Source: Porphyrobacter sp. LM 6 (GTDB lineage: Bacteria > Pseudomonadota > Alphaproteobacteria > Sphingomonadales > Sphingomonadaceae). From it: a DNA stretch of 64,000 bases. Both the position numbers and the translations under genes were made by a program. The notes under the pieces were generated by a model. It saw only the letters and a program-made list of their open reading frames with translations. It made no database searches and had not been told where the DNA came from. The DNA is taken from the NCBI RefSeq assembly GCF_001720465.1, contig NZ_CP017113.1, forward strand, positions 1,860,001 through 1,924,000, written 5' to 3'. This document shows, one piece after another, positions 27,839 through 39,307 of this stretch (position 1 is its first letter; each line of letters opens with the position of its first letter).

Positions 27839-28678
27839 ATGACCCGTTCAGCCCGTGACGCCTATACCGAGATGCATGCCAATGATGGCACCGTGCTGCT
27901 GCACCCCGATCGTCCGGCAGCGCGCTATCGCCCGCTGCGTGCCGTGCACAATTTCCAGAAGCTGATGAAGGACAAGGAAGACACCGCGCTGGTCTTCAAG
28001 ATCTTCGAATCGCTGCCTTCGGCAAACTTCATGGAGCGGGTGCGCGAACTGGCGCTCTCCGAGCGCGGCGAGTACCTGCGCCAGAGCGAGCCGTCGCTCC
28101 CCGAAATCCTCGATGACCACGCCGCCTTGCGCCGCACCCCCAAGGGCAGCCTTGCGCATGCCTATTGCGACTTCATGGAAGCCGAAGGCCTCTCGGCCGC
28201 CGGGCTGGTTGCCGAATTCGACCGGGTGGGCCGGCCGAAATATCCCGATCTGGTCGAGTGGTTCATCAACCGCTCGCGCGACACGCATGATCTGTTCCAT
28301 GTGCTCACCGGCTATGGCCGCGACGCGCTGGGCGAGCAGTGCGTCCTGCTGTTCACGCACGGCCAGTCACCCAGTCAGGGCCACCTGCTGATCGGCTATG
28401 CCGGGGCGGCGAACATCAAGAAGATGGTCAGGGGTAGCGAGGCTCCGGTGTTCGGCGCCGTGCGCGAGGCGCATCGCACCGGCAAGGGCGCGCCGCAACT
28501 GATGGCGCAGCCGATCCGCCAGCTGCTCGAGCGCCCGCTCGATGATGTCCGCGCCGCGCTGCGTATTCCCGAGCCCAAGGCCTACCGCGAATGCCACCGC
28601 ATCTGGCAGGCCGAGGGCATCAATCCCTATGATCTGCTCGCCAGCCAACCGGCCGAGCCCGAACTGCTCGCCGCGTAA
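27839..28678 (+). CDS. Coq4 family ubiquinone-biosynthesis protein, copy 1
   Basis: 279 residues. The Coq4 zinc motif HDxxH-x11-E is intact (HDLFH at residues 150-154 and E166). Coq4 acts at the inner membrane in ubiquinone synthesis, where it is credited with C1 decarboxylation/hydroxylation of the head group and with organising the biosynthetic complex. The protein has no membrane helix and probably binds the lipid precursor peripherally. A paralogue follows after 13 bases with a good AAAGGAG ribosome-binding site. This copy is slightly longer at the C-terminus and may have a different role. Confidence 0.9.
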   Translation: MTRSARDAYTEMHANDGTVLLHPDRPAARYRPLRAVHNFQKLMKDKEDTALVFKIFESLPSANFMERVRELALSERGEYLRQSEPSLPEILDDHAALRRTPKGSLAHAYCDFMEAEGLSAAGLVAEFDRVGRPKYPDLVEWFINRSRDTHDLFHVLTGYGRDALGEQCVLLFTHGQSPSQGHLLIGYAGAANIKKMVRGSEAPVFGAVREAHRTGKGAPQLMAQPIRQLLERPLDDVRAALRIPEPKAYRECHRIWQAEGINPYDLLASQPAEPELLAA

Positions 28679-28691
28679 AGGAGCAAGCCCG

Positions 28692-29495
28692 ATGGCCGTC
28701 ACCGATCTTCCGTTGGTTGCGCCCGACCGCAAGATGTCGGGCTTCCGTCCGCTCAAGGTGCTGCACCACTTCGGCAAGCTGGTCGAGGACAAAGAAGACA
28801 CCGAGCAGGTGTTCCACATTATCGAGGCGACCAAGGGCCGGCGCAGTCATGCCCAGGCCCATGCCTTCATCCGCTCGGACGAAGGCCAGCGGTTCATGCG
28901 CGAGGGCGTGGACATTCCCGCGATGCTCGATGATCACGCGCGCTGGGCCGATTGCGGGCCGAACAGCGTTGCCGCCCATTACATCGCCTTCATGAAGCGC
29001 GAAGGCCTTTCGGCGGCGGGCCTGGTTGCGGAAAGCCACAAGTGGGCGCCGCCTGAAAGCCTGCCCAAGGACCAGACCCAGTGGTATTTCGATCGCCTGC
29101 GCGACACGCATGATCTGTTCCACGTGCTGACCGGCTATGGCCGCGACGCACTGGGCGAGGCGAGCCTGCTCGGCTTTTCCTACGAGCAGAACCACAATGG
29201 CGGCATCCTGTTCATCGCCTATGCGGGTGCGCGGCAGATCAGGAAGGTCAGCGGCACCAAGGCGCCGCTTTTCGCCGCGATCAAGGAAGGCCGCCGGCTC
29301 GGCCGCGCCGCCGCCAAGATTGCGCATCAGGATATCGCCGCGCTGATGCGCGAGGATATCACCGAGGCGCGTGCTCGGCTGAACATCGGCAAGCCGGAAG
29401 TCTATCGCCAGTGCCTCGCGATCCTCGCGGGTGAGGGCATCCTCAGCGAAGACCTGACCCTGGGGAGCAGCACCCCGCAACCCCAGGCCGCCTGA
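28692..29495 (+). CDS. Coq4 family ubiquinone-biosynthesis protein, copy 2
   Basis: 267 residues from ATG 28692, with AAAGGAG 10 bases upstream; the open frame before it overlaps copy 1 and is not used. The HDxxH-x11-E motif is again intact (HDLFH 140-144, E156), and the RDTHDLFHVLTGYGRDALGE block is identical to copy 1, while the N-terminal and substrate-facing parts differ. The tandem arrangement indicates duplication followed by divergence. Which of the two is the true Coq4 cannot be decided here. Confidence 0.9.
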   Translation: MAVTDLPLVAPDRKMSGFRPLKVLHHFGKLVEDKEDTEQVFHIIEATKGRRSHAQAHAFIRSDEGQRFMREGVDIPAMLDDHARWADCGPNSVAAHYIAFMKREGLSAAGLVAESHKWAPPESLPKDQTQWYFDRLRDTHDLFHVLTGYGRDALGEASLLGFSYEQNHNGGILFIAYAGARQIRKVSGTKAPLFAAIKEGRRLGRAAAKIAHQDIAALMREDITEARARLNIGKPEVYRQCLAILAGEGILSEDLTLGSSTPQPQAA

Positions 29496-29498
29496 GCC

Positions 29499-29906
29499 TC
29501 AGCGCAATTCCTTGCGGATCACCAGCTTGAGACCCGACCAGGTCTCGTCGATGGCGCACACCTTGGTGTCGACCAGCCCGAGCGGCAGGCAGATTTCGCG
29601 GATCGTGTCCTCGGTAATGTCGGTCGGCACCTTGGCGGCCTTTTTCGGCCAGCTCACCCAGATCTGGCCATCGGGCGCGATCTGGTGACGTAGCGAAGCG
29701 AGGCGCTCTTCGAGCGTTGCCCGATCGGTCACGAAGATATGTGCAGCATCGATCCCCTGCGCCGGATCGGCAACGAAGAACAGCTCAAGCGCATATTCGT
29801 CGATCTCGTCGATCACATGCTCAGGCATGGCATCGAACCATACCCGCATCCCGTCGCGCAAGGACAGCTTCTTGGCGAGCGGCGTGCCGGAATAGCCCGA
29901 GGCCAT
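29499..29906 (-). CDS. DUF3052 family protein
   Basis: 135 residues from ATG 29906, two bases after the purL stop. YSGTPLAKKLSLRDGMRVWF is the DUF3052 start, and the domain ends with VDTKVCAIDETWSGLKLVIRK. It is a small soluble protein of unknown function, with no signal or membrane segment. It is translationally close to purL and probably co-transcribed. It converges with the second coq4 gene, whose stop is 3 bases from its own. Confidence 0.88.
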   Translation of the reverse strand: MASGYSGTPLAKKLSLRDGMRVWFDAMPEHVIDEIDEYALELFFVADPAQGIDAAHIFVTDRATLEERLASLRHQIAPDGQIWVSWPKKAAKVPTDITEDTIREICLPLGLVDTKVCAIDETWSGLKLVIRKELR

Positions 29907-29908
29907 GC

Positions 29909-32149
<2,241 letters not shown>

Positions 32150-32178
32150 GCGGGGACTCCTTGCGGAGGCCCCCTAGA

Positions 32179-32853
32179 TCACTCGACCGACAAGGCCAAG
32201 CCGCCGCGTTTCTGGAACCAGCGATTCTCCCCGACCCAGACGGCCAAAGCGGTCATCAGCGCAAAGGCAATCAGCGCCTGAAGGTAGAGCAGCGGCCCTG
32301 CGGACGCAGGCACCGGGGCGAGCCAGTTGATCGCCTGGAACAGCAGCATCACCGCCAGCAGCACCATCGGCGGGCCCACGGGGCCGCGCGTGCGGCGCAG
32401 GTAGAAGGCGAAGGCCGCGATCGTCAGTCCGAGTTCCAGCGGCACCGCGATCCACGGGTAATTCCACAGGCCGAGCCCGAGTTTTGGCGGTTGTCCGTCA
32501 ATCGTCAGATCGGGCACGTGCACCAGCCAGTCGAGCGCCCAGTGCGACAGCACGACGAGGCCCGCCATAACCCCCGCGAACAGGTTGCGCTGAAGGATCG
32601 CGACGATGGCGAAGAAGGCGAGCGCCCAGATCCCGGCACCGATCAGGCTGTGCGTGTAGGGCATATGGTAGAGATCGAATGGCACCATCACGCTCGCGCC
32701 CGGCGCAATCCGCATCCGTTCGGCTCCGAACATCGCGAGGGTGAAGAACCCCCAGTCGACCAGTTGCGCGGCGACGAACAGCGTGCCCAGCCGCGGGCTG
32801 CGCGGGCTGACTGCGGCCGCGACAAAGGCGGGGGCGAAGTGGCCGATGAACAT
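32179..32853 (-). CDS. Integral membrane protein, DUF457/YdjM-like metal-dependent hydrolase type
   Basis: 224 residues with about six or seven membrane helices. The start FIGHFAPAFVAAAVSPRSP and the spaced His/Asp residues (HSLIGAG and LVVLSHWALDWLVHVPD) resemble the inner-membrane putative hydrolase family DUF457/YdjM. Function is unknown; the polar residues within helices suggest metal binding. The upstream DUF2177 gene ends 18 bases before its start and may share its transcript. Confidence 0.7.
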   Translation of the reverse strand: MFIGHFAPAFVAAAVSPRSPRLGTLFVAAQLVDWGFFTLAMFGAERMRIAPGASVMVPFDLYHMPYTHSLIGAGIWALAFFAIVAILQRNLFAGVMAGLVVLSHWALDWLVHVPDLTIDGQPPKLGLGLWNYPWIAVPLELGLTIAAFAFYLRRTRGPVGPPMVLLAVMLLFQAINWLAPVPASAGPLLYLQALIAFALMTALAVWVGENRWFQKRGGLALSVE

Positions 32854-32871
32854 TGTGCGGTCCCGGCCGGA

Positions 32872-33279
32872 TCAGGCCGGAGCGAACCGCAGCACAACCC
32901 ACGCCGCGATTGCGCTCGCCGCGCCGGTGGCAAAGGCGCCCCACAAGATGTCTAGCACGCTGACATGGGTCGCCCAGACCTTGAACACCGCCTGGCTGGT
33001 GAGATCGAAGGTGGCATAGCACAGACCGCCAAGCAGGATGCCATTGAGCATCGCGGCCTGCACCGTGCCGCTGTCGATCCCCGGCTTGATCGCAAACCAC
33101 GTCATCCCGGCAATGTAGATCAGGTAGAAGGCGGCCGCCGCACCGACATTGAAGTTCTTGGCCATCAGCTCGCCGATCACCGGCTTGTAGAGGTTGCCTG
33201 ATGCCCAGCGCAGCCACACCGCATCCATTGCGCCGAACGCCACGGCTGCGGCTCCGTAGGCGATGATCCACTTCAACAT
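32872..33279 (-). CDS. DUF2177 family membrane protein
   Basis: 135 residues with four predicted membrane helices. MLKWIIAYGAAAVAFGAMDAVWL at the start and the GGLCYATFDLTSQAVFKVW segment are characteristic of DUF2177, a family without assigned function. It lies upstream of the DUF457-like gene on the same strand and diverges from xseB across a 73-base gap. Confidence 0.88.
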   Translation of the reverse strand: MLKWIIAYGAAAVAFGAMDAVWLRWASGNLYKPVIGELMAKNFNVGAAAAFYLIYIAGMTWFAIKPGIDSGTVQAAMLNGILLGGLCYATFDLTSQAVFKVWATHVSVLDILWGAFATGAASAIAAWVVLRFAPA

Positions 33280-33352
33280 AAGCCGTGCAATTCCTGTGTT
33301 TGGCGCATCTGCGCGTTACCGCCAGCCTTGACCGCGCCCGCGCGCCCCGTCA

Positions 33353-33634
33353 ATGCTCCGCGACATGGACGAGGGCACAGCACCGGCTGCCGCAGGGCAG
33401 GATATCGCGCAGATGAGCTTCGAGGAGGCGCTCGCCGCGCTCGAGGCGATCGTGCAGCAGCTTGAACGCGGCGATGTGCCGCTGGATCAGTCGATCAGCC
33501 TTTACGAACGCGGCGAGGCGCTGCGTGCGGCGTGCCAGCAGCGGCTCGATGCGGCGCAGGCGCGGATCGAATCCATCGTCACCGGCGCGGATGGCCGCGT
33601 AAGCGGCACCCGCCCGTTCGACACGGAAGGCTGA
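33353..33634 (+). CDS. xseB: Exodeoxyribonuclease VII small subunit
   Basis: 93 residues. The XseB core is present (SFEEALAALEAIVQQLERGD, then PLDQSISLYERGEALRAACQQRL), preceded by a short Ala-rich tail. It assembles with XseA into the single-strand-specific exonuclease VII. ispA starts one base after its stop, the usual xseB-ispA coupling. Confidence 0.95.
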   Translation: MLRDMDEGTAPAAAGQDIAQMSFEEALAALEAIVQQLERGDVPLDQSISLYERGEALRAACQQRLDAAQARIESIVTGADGRVSGTRPFDTEG

Positions 33635-33635
33635 G

Positions 33636-34550
33636 ATGATGCTGGTGGAAAGCGGAAGCACGCTGCTCGGCGACGCGATCAAGCAGGTTCAGGCCGACAT
33701 CGATTCGCTGTTTGACGCGCTGCTGCCGGTGCCTGACGATACCAGCGCCCGCCTGGTCGAGGCGATGCGCTATGCCGCGATCGGCGGCGGCAAGCGGGTG
33801 CGCCCCTTGCTGGTGTGCAGCACCGCGAGCCTGTTCGGCGTGTCGCGCGATGCGGCGCTGCGGGCAGGAGCGGCGATCGAGGCGATCCACGTCTATTCGC
33901 TGGTCCACGATGATTTGCCGTGCATGGACAATGACGACCTGCGCCACGGCAAGCCGACGCTGCACAAGGTCTATGACGAGGCAACCGCCGTGCTCGCGGG
34001 CGATGCGCTCCACGCGCTCGCTTTCGAAATCCTCGCCGATGATGCCACCAGCGAAGATCCCTTTACCCGCAGCGAGCTGATCCTGACCCTCGGTCAGGCG
34101 AGCGGCATGAGCGGGATGGCGGGCGGCCAGATGATGGACATGGTCGCCGATGAAGAGGGCGTGACCTACGATCTTCCCGCCATCACCCGGTTGCAACAGC
34201 TCAAGACCGGTGCACTGCTGGCGGCGGCTGTCGAAATGGGCGCGATCCTCGGCAAGGTCGCACCGCAGGGCCGCGCGCACCTCAGAGCCTATGCCCGTGA
34301 TATCGGCCTTGCGTTCCAGATCGCCGACGATCTGCTCGATGTCGAAGGTGATGTCGAGAAGGCCGGAAAGGCGCTGCGCAAGGACGACGAACAGGGCAAG
34401 CAGACCTTCGTCACCCTGATGGGGGTCGACAAGGCCCGCGAACAGGCGCGCGCGCTGGTCGATCAGGCGGTGCTGCGGCTCGCCTCCTACGGCGCGGAAG
34501 CTGACATCCTGCGCGCGCTCGCCCGCTACATCGTCGAGCGCGATCGGTGA
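33636..34550 (+). CDS. ispA: Farnesyl diphosphate synthase (polyprenyl synthetase)
   Basis: 304 residues. The first Asp-rich motif is VHDDLPCMDNDDLRHG (near residues 88-100), and the second is FQIADDLLDVEGD (near 230). KRVRPLL near 52 binds the pyrophosphate. It condenses IPP with DMAPP/GPP to C15 farnesyl diphosphate, feeding ubiquinone, carotenoid and hopanoid synthesis. A small GTG-initiated gene overlaps its stop by 4 bases. Confidence 0.94.
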   Translation: MMLVESGSTLLGDAIKQVQADIDSLFDALLPVPDDTSARLVEAMRYAAIGGGKRVRPLLVCSTASLFGVSRDAALRAGAAIEAIHVYSLVHDDLPCMDNDDLRHGKPTLHKVYDEATAVLAGDALHALAFEILADDATSEDPFTRSELILTLGQASGMSGMAGGQMMDMVADEEGVTYDLPAITRLQQLKTGALLAAAVEMGAILGKVAPQGRAHLRAYARDIGLAFQIADDLLDVEGDVEKAGKALRKDDEQGKQTFVTLMGVDKAREQARALVDQAVLRLASYGAEADILRALARYIVERDR

Positions 34551-35020
34551 CACCGGGCAGGGCCGGTCTGTATGCGGTCCCAGCACTGTTGATGTTCGCT
34601 TCGGCTTGCGCCCCGGACCAGACTTCGCGCAGCCAGCCGGTCGCCAAGGGTTCGGCTGAAGACCTTGCCATGATCGCGGCGGAAACCTGTGCGACGGGCG
34701 TTTCCGGCGCACTTGCCTGTCTTTCCACGACCTTTGGCACTGATGCCTGCGACGACGCGGAGGTGCTGGCCGCAACCATCGCCAAGGATGCCCCCGATGC
34801 CAAGCTCCGCATCATCACGGCATTGTGGGCCGATGCCGAGTGCCACATGGCCCTGCGCGCCGCGGCCCGCAAACGCGGCTTTGACGGCGACCCGTTCATG
34901 GCCTTCGCCCCGTTCGGCGAAAATGGCTTTCGCGAGGCGCTCGATTTCACTATCGGCCCCGAATGGACAGGGCAGGGCGATGACAAATCGGGCATCGTTT
35001 GGGAGAGGATAAAACCATGA
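34547..35020 (+). CDS. Hypothetical lipoprotein between ispA and coaD
   Basis: 157 residues from GTG 34547 (GTGA overlap with ispA). The N-terminal YAVPALLMFASACAPD looks like a lipoprotein signal with Cys near 22. The remainder is a Cys-containing helical domain (AAETCATGVSGALACLSTTF, ALWADAECHMALRAAARKRG) that I do not assign to a family. Its stop overlaps the coaD start (ATGA). The position within a housekeeping operon with overlaps on both sides supports that it is real. Confidence 0.72.
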   Translation: MTPGRAGLYAVPALLMFASACAPDQTSRSQPVAKGSAEDLAMIAAETCATGVSGALACLSTTFGTDACDDAEVLAATIAKDAPDAKLRIITALWADAECHMALRAAARKRGFDGDPFMAFAPFGENGFREALDFTIGPEWTGQGDDKSGIVWERIKP

Positions 35021-35529
35021 GCCGCCGCGTCGGGATTTACCCGGGAACCTTCGATCCGATCACTCTCGGTCACGCCGACATCATCCGGCGCGGGTCCAAG
35101 CTGGTCGACCACCTGATCATCGGGGTGACCACCAACCCGTCCAAGAACCCGATGTTCACTACCGAAGAGCGCTTCCGCATGGTCGAGCGCGAGGTGGCGA
35201 ACCTGGGTCTCACCAATGTCGAGGTGGTGGGCTTCAACGCGCTGCTGGTGAAGTTCGCTCAGAAGCAGGGCGCGAGCGTGATCATCCGCGGTCTGCGCGC
35301 GGTTGCGGACTTCGAGTACGAATATCAGATGGCTGGCATGAACCAGCAGCTCGATCACAATATCGAGACCGTGTTCCTGATGGCCGATGTCTCGCTCCAG
35401 CCGATCGCTTCCAAGCTGGTCAAGGAAATCGCGGTCTATGGCGGCGATATCGCCAAGTTCGTCAGCCCGCCGGTGTGCGAAGAAGTGATCGCGCGGGTGC
35501 GCGAAACCGGCACCAAGGGCGACTATTAG
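35017..35529 (+). CDS. coaD: Phosphopantetheine adenylyltransferase CoaD
   Basis: 170 residues. The nucleotidyltransferase T/HxGH motif is in YPGTFDPITLGHADIIRRG; IIRGLRAVADFEYEYQMAGMN and the C-terminal SSKLVKEIA-like stretch (PIASKLVKEIAVYGGD) complete the active site. It makes dephospho-CoA in coenzyme A synthesis. ATG 35017 overlaps the preceding stop; a TTG 18 bases earlier is not needed. Confidence 0.97.
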   Translation: MSRRVGIYPGTFDPITLGHADIIRRGSKLVDHLIIGVTTNPSKNPMFTTEERFRMVEREVANLGLTNVEVVGFNALLVKFAQKQGASVIIRGLRAVADFEYEYQMAGMNQQLDHNIETVFLMADVSLQPIASKLVKEIAVYGGDIAKFVSPPVCEEVIARVRETGTKGDY

Positions 35530-35615
35530 ACCTGCTGCTGTCCACAAGCCGCAGCTTCATTCATTGAAGTGTCAGGCCGGCGTGGCTAAACGGCGCGTCT
35601 CACACGGATGAAACC

Positions 35616-36347
35616 ATGATCAAAGCCACGCTTACGTCTGCCTTCGGTGCGTTCCTGCTGTTCGGCGCAGCCTCGCCCGCCTTTGCCCAGAAGCAGAAGG
35701 ACGATACTCCGCCGGTCGCCTTCGGGGAAAACGCCAAGAAAGCGGATGACGATGAGGCGGCACCGGCCGGTCCGCGCGTCTACGCCTCGATCAATTACGA
35801 CGTGAACGCCGATCCGGAGAACATCTGGGTGCTCGATCTGTCGAACGGGCAGCGGATCAAGGTGCGGTTGATGCCTGACTGGGCGCCTGCCCATGTCGAA
35901 CGGATCAAGGAACTGACCCGCCGGGGGTTCTATGATGGCGTGGTCTTCCACCGCGTGATCGAAGGTTTCATGGCGCAGGGCGGCGATCCGACCGGCACCG
36001 GACAGGGCGGCAGCGAGCTTCCCGATCTCAAGGCCGAATTCAACCCGATGCCCCACGTGCGCGGCACCCTTTCGATGGCGCGCGCTTCGGAAGAGGACAG
36101 CGCCAACAGCCAGTTCTTCCTGGTGTTCTACCCGCGCTTCAGCCTCGACAAGAAGTACACCAACTTCGGCCGCGTGATCGAGAACATGGAAGCGGTCGAT
36201 GCGATCAACCGCGGCGAACCGCCCGCGAACCCGACCTATATCGTCCAGGCCTCTATCGCGAGCGACAACAAGCCGGTGCCGCCGCCGCCCGCTCCCGCGC
36301 AGGACGAGCCGATTTCGGTCGATATGTTGAGCGCGCCGATCCCCTAA
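35616..36347 (+). CDS. Periplasmic cyclophilin-type peptidylprolyl isomerase
   Basis: 243 residues. A Sec signal peptide (MIKATLTSAFGAFLLFGAASPAFAQ) and an acidic linker precede the cyclophilin domain: YDGVVFHRVIEGFMAQGGDP (catalytic Arg), MARASEEDSANSQFFLVF and FGRVIENMEAVDAI. A Pro-rich tail follows. It isomerises X-Pro bonds in envelope proteins. It lies between coaD and queA on the same strand, which is a frequent arrangement in this order. Confidence 0.93.
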   Translation: MIKATLTSAFGAFLLFGAASPAFAQKQKDDTPPVAFGENAKKADDDEAAPAGPRVYASINYDVNADPENIWVLDLSNGQRIKVRLMPDWAPAHVERIKELTRRGFYDGVVFHRVIEGFMAQGGDPTGTGQGGSELPDLKAEFNPMPHVRGTLSMARASEEDSANSQFFLVFYPRFSLDKKYTNFGRVIENMEAVDAINRGEPPANPTYIVQASIASDNKPVPPPPAPAQDEPISVDMLSAPIP

Positions 36348-36389
36348 GGGGCTTTCGCAAGGCCCGCCTTGCCGCTAGGCGGCGCGGCC

Positions 36390-37427
36390 ATGAAAGTAGA
36401 CCTGTTCGATTTCGATTTGCCGCCCGAGCGCATTGCCCTGCGCCCGGTGCGCCCACGCGATGCGGCGCGGATGCTGGTGGTGCGCGGCGGTGATGCGCCG
36501 TTCGAGGATGCGGGCGTGCGCGATCTGCCGCGTCTGCTGGGTCCCGGCGATGTGCTGGTGTTCAACGATACCCGCGTGATCCCCGCCCAGCTTGAAGGCC
36601 GCCGTGCCGATGGCGAGGCGAAGATCGGCGCGACGTTGCACAAGCGGATTGATCTGCGGCGCTGGCAGGCCTTCCTCAAGAACGCCAAGCGCGTGAAGAT
36701 CGGCGACCAGCTGGTGTTCGGCGGCGGCGTTACTGCGATCGCCGAGGAACGCCATGCCGACGGCTCGCTCACACTGTTCTTCGAAGGCGAGGAGCCGGTT
36801 GAAGTGCTGCTCGACCGCGCGGGCACCATGCCGCTGCCGCCCTACATCGCTTCGCGGCGCGGGGTCGATGCGCAGGATCTGGAAGACTACCAGACGATGT
36901 TCGCGCGCGAGGAAGGCGCGGTGGCCGCGCCCACCGCCTCGCTGCACTTTACCCAGCGCCTTGTCGATGCGATCGATGCTGCGGGGATCGGACGGGCGAT
37001 GCTGACCCTGCATGTCGGCGCGGGGACGTTCCTGCCGGTAAAGGCCGAGGATACCGACGACCACCAGATGCACGCCGAGTTCGGCCGCATCTCGCAGGAA
37101 ACCGCCGACCGCCTGAACGCCGCACGCGCTGCTGGCGGTCGGATCATCGCGGTCGGCACCACAGTCCTGCGCCTGCTCGAAAGCGCGGTGGACGAAAACG
37201 GCGTCATCCAGCCTTTCGCCGGGGACACTGCGATCTTCATCACGCCGGGATACAAGCTCAAGGCGGTCGACGGGCTGATGACCAACTTCCACCTGCCCAA
37301 ATCGACGCTGATGATGCTGGTCAGCGCGCTGATGGGGCGCGACCGGATGATGGCGGCCTACCAGCATGCTATCGCCAACGAATACCGCTTCTATTCCTAT
37401 GGTGACTCCTCGCTGCTGCTCCCGTAA
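36390..37427 (+). CDS. queA: S-adenosylmethionine:tRNA ribosyltransferase-isomerase QueA
   Basis: 345 residues from ATG 36390 ([11 protein letters not shown]). The N-terminal [22 protein letters not shown], then [39 protein letters not shown] and [19 protein letters not shown] are all QueA signatures. It builds epoxyqueuosine on tRNA from preQ1, downstream of Tgt, whose gene lies 2.5 kb further on. It is followed after 9 bases by the ABC exporter genes. Confidence 0.97.
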   Translation: MKVDLFDFDLPPERIALRPVRPRDAARMLVVRGGDAPFEDAGVRDLPRLLGPGDVLVFNDTRVIPAQLEGRRADGEAKIGATLHKRIDLRRWQAFLKNAKRVKIGDQLVFGGGVTAIAEERHADGSLTLFFEGEEPVEVLLDRAGTMPLPPYIASRRGVDAQDLEDYQTMFAREEGAVAAPTASLHFTQRLVDAIDAAGIGRAMLTLHVGAGTFLPVKAEDTDDHQMHAEFGRISQETADRLNAARAAGGRIIAVGTTVLRLLESAVDENGVIQPFAGDTAIFITPGYKLKAVDGLMTNFHLPKSTLMMLVSALMGRDRMMAAYQHAIANEYRFYSYGDSSLLLP

Positions 37428-37436
37428 TCGGTAGCA

Positions 37437-38378
37437 ATGAGCGAACCCATCCTGTCGATCCGCGGCCTCACAAAGACCTACAAGGGCGGCACCCGCGCGC
37501 TCGATTCGGTCGATCTCGATATCCGCAAGGGGGAGATTTTCGCGCTGCTCGGGCCGAACGGGGCGGGCAAGACGACGCTGATCGGCGCGGTGTGCGGGCT
37601 GGTGCGGCCCACCGGCGGCACGATCACTGCCTTCGGGCACGATCTGTCGCGCGACTGGCGCTCTGCCCGCGCGCGGATCGGCCTCGTGCCGCAGGAGCTG
37701 GCGACCGACATGTTCGAGACAGTGCAGCGCGCTGTGGCCTATTCGCAAGGCCTGTTTGGCAAGCCGCACAATCCGGCGCGGATCGAGGAAATCCTCAAGA
37801 GCTTGTCGCTGTGGGACAAGCGCGATTCCCAGATCCGCGCGCTATCGGGCGGGATGAAACGCCGCGTGCTGATCGCCAAGGCGCTGGCGCATGAACCGGA
37901 ACTGCTGTTCCTCGACGAGCCCACCGCCGGTGTCGACGTGGAACTGCGCAAGGGCATGTGGGAGCAGATCGCAGCGCTTAAGGAGCGCGGGGTGACGATC
38001 ATCCTCACCACCCACTACATCCAGGAAGCCGAGGAAATGGCCGACCGCGTCGGCATTATCCAGGGCGGGCGCATCCTGATGGTCGATGACAAGTACGCCA
38101 TGATGGAGCGGCTCGGCACCACCGAAGCGGTCATCGCGCTGGCCGCGCCGCAAGAAGCGTTGCCGCCAGAAATCGCCGCCTTCCCGGTCGAGCTGACCGA
38201 GGGCGGCACCCGGCTCGTCTATCGCGGCGGGACGGGCGAGGGCGGGGGCGCTGCCGAGGTCGCGCAGCTCACCCAGGCGCTGACCCGCGCGGGGATCGGC
38301 TATACCAGCCTCGACATTCACGACAGTTCGCTCGAGGATATCTTCGTCGGCCTGCTTGGCGAGAAGGAGGCCGCGTGA
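37437..38378 (+). CDS. ABC-2 type exporter, ATP-binding protein
   Basis: 313 residues. Walker A is GPNGAGKTT (near 38-46), signature [15 protein letters not shown], and Walker [11 protein letters not shown], followed by the CcmA/NodI-type C-terminal domain (to residue 313). It energises the permease encoded next, with a 4-base overlap. The substrate is unknown; YadG/YadH-like drug or lipid export is the closest general type. Confidence 0.92.
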   Translation: MSEPILSIRGLTKTYKGGTRALDSVDLDIRKGEIFALLGPNGAGKTTLIGAVCGLVRPTGGTITAFGHDLSRDWRSARARIGLVPQELATDMFETVQRAVAYSQGLFGKPHNPARIEEILKSLSLWDKRDSQIRALSGGMKRRVLIAKALAHEPELLFLDEPTAGVDVELRKGMWEQIAALKERGVTIILTTHYIQEAEEMADRVGIIQGGRILMVDDKYAMMERLGTTEAVIALAAPQEALPPEIAAFPVELTEGGTRLVYRGGTGEGGGAAEVAQLTQALTRAGIGYTSLDIHDSSLEDIFVGLLGEKEAA

Positions 38379-39145
38379 TGCATTTCAACCTGCGCAGCGC
38401 CTACGCCATCTATCGCCGCGAAATGGCTCGCGCCTTCCGCACCGCATTTCAGTCGATCCTCTCGCCGGTGCTGACCACCTCGCTCTATTTCGTGGTGTTC
38501 GGATCGGTGATCGGGGCGCGGATGGAGCCGGTGGCGGGCGTGCCTTACGGCGCCTTCATCATCCCCGGCCTGCTGATGCTCACCCTGCTGGGCGAGACCA
38601 CCAGCAATGCGAGCTTCGGCATCTATATGCCGCGCTTCACCGGCACGATCTACGAGCTGCTCTCCGCACCGGTTGGGGTGGCCGAGACACTGGTCGGCTT
38701 TGTCGGCGCTGCGGCGACGAAGGGACTGATCCTTGCCGCGATCATCCTCGTGACCGCGACCTTCTTTGTCGATTACGAGATCCGCTATCCGCTGTTTGCG
38801 GCCGTCTACATCATGCTGGTGTCGGCGAGCTTCGCGCTGTTCGGTTTCATCCTCGGCATCTGGGCCGACAGCTTCGAGAAGCTCGGCATTATCCCGATGC
38901 TGATCCTGACCCCGCTGACCTTTCTGGGCGGCACTTTCTATTCGATCCGCGACCTTCCGGCCCCTTGGGACGCGATTGCGCTCGCCAATCCAATCGCCTT
39001 TCTGGTGAGCGGGCTGCGTTACAGTTTCTACGGGATTTCCGATGTGCCGATTGCGCTCTCGCTCGGTTTGACACTCGGTTTTCTGGCGCTGTGCGTGGCG
39101 GTGATTGCAGTCATTTTCCGCACTGGATGGCGGCTGCGCGAGTAA
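38375..39145 (+). CDS. ABC-2 type exporter, permease
   Basis: 256 residues with six membrane helices. Typical ABC-2 family segments are [37 protein letters not shown] and a terminal helix [19 protein letters not shown]. It forms the exporter with the ATPase encoded just upstream (4-base overlap). YadH-like. A perfect inverted repeat lies about 50 bases after its stop. Confidence 0.92.
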   Translation: MMHFNLRSAYAIYRREMARAFRTAFQSILSPVLTTSLYFVVFGSVIGARMEPVAGVPYGAFIIPGLLMLTLLGETTSNASFGIYMPRFTGTIYELLSAPVGVAETLVGFVGAAATKGLILAAIILVTATFFVDYEIRYPLFAAVYIMLVSASFALFGFILGIWADSFEKLGIIPMLILTPLTFLGGTFYSIRDLPAPWDAIALANPIAFLVSGLRYSFYGISDVPIALSLGLTLGFLALCVAVIAVIFRTGWRLRE

Positions 39146-39192
39146 TCCTGCAGCGGTCTGCGAGCGGCGTTCGTCGGACAGAATGCACCGAT

Positions 39193-39222
39193 GAACGGAC
39201 ATGAACGGCAACTTGTCCGTTC
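39193..39222. repeat. Perfect inverted repeat upstream of the outer-membrane protein gene
   Basis: GAACGGACA (39193-39201) and TGTCCGTTC (39214-39222) are separated by 12 bases; the left arm also overlaps a short direct repeat ATGAACGG. There is no T-run, so it is not an intrinsic terminator. It lies about 90 bases before the start of the outer-membrane protein gene and could be an operator. Confidence 0.5.
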
Positions 39223-39307
39223 GTTCATTGCGCGGAAATGTGAGGATTCCTAGGTGTTTGACACCAGCCGCACCCCCTGCGGCAGGAACAACACAAGGAC
39301 AAGAATC

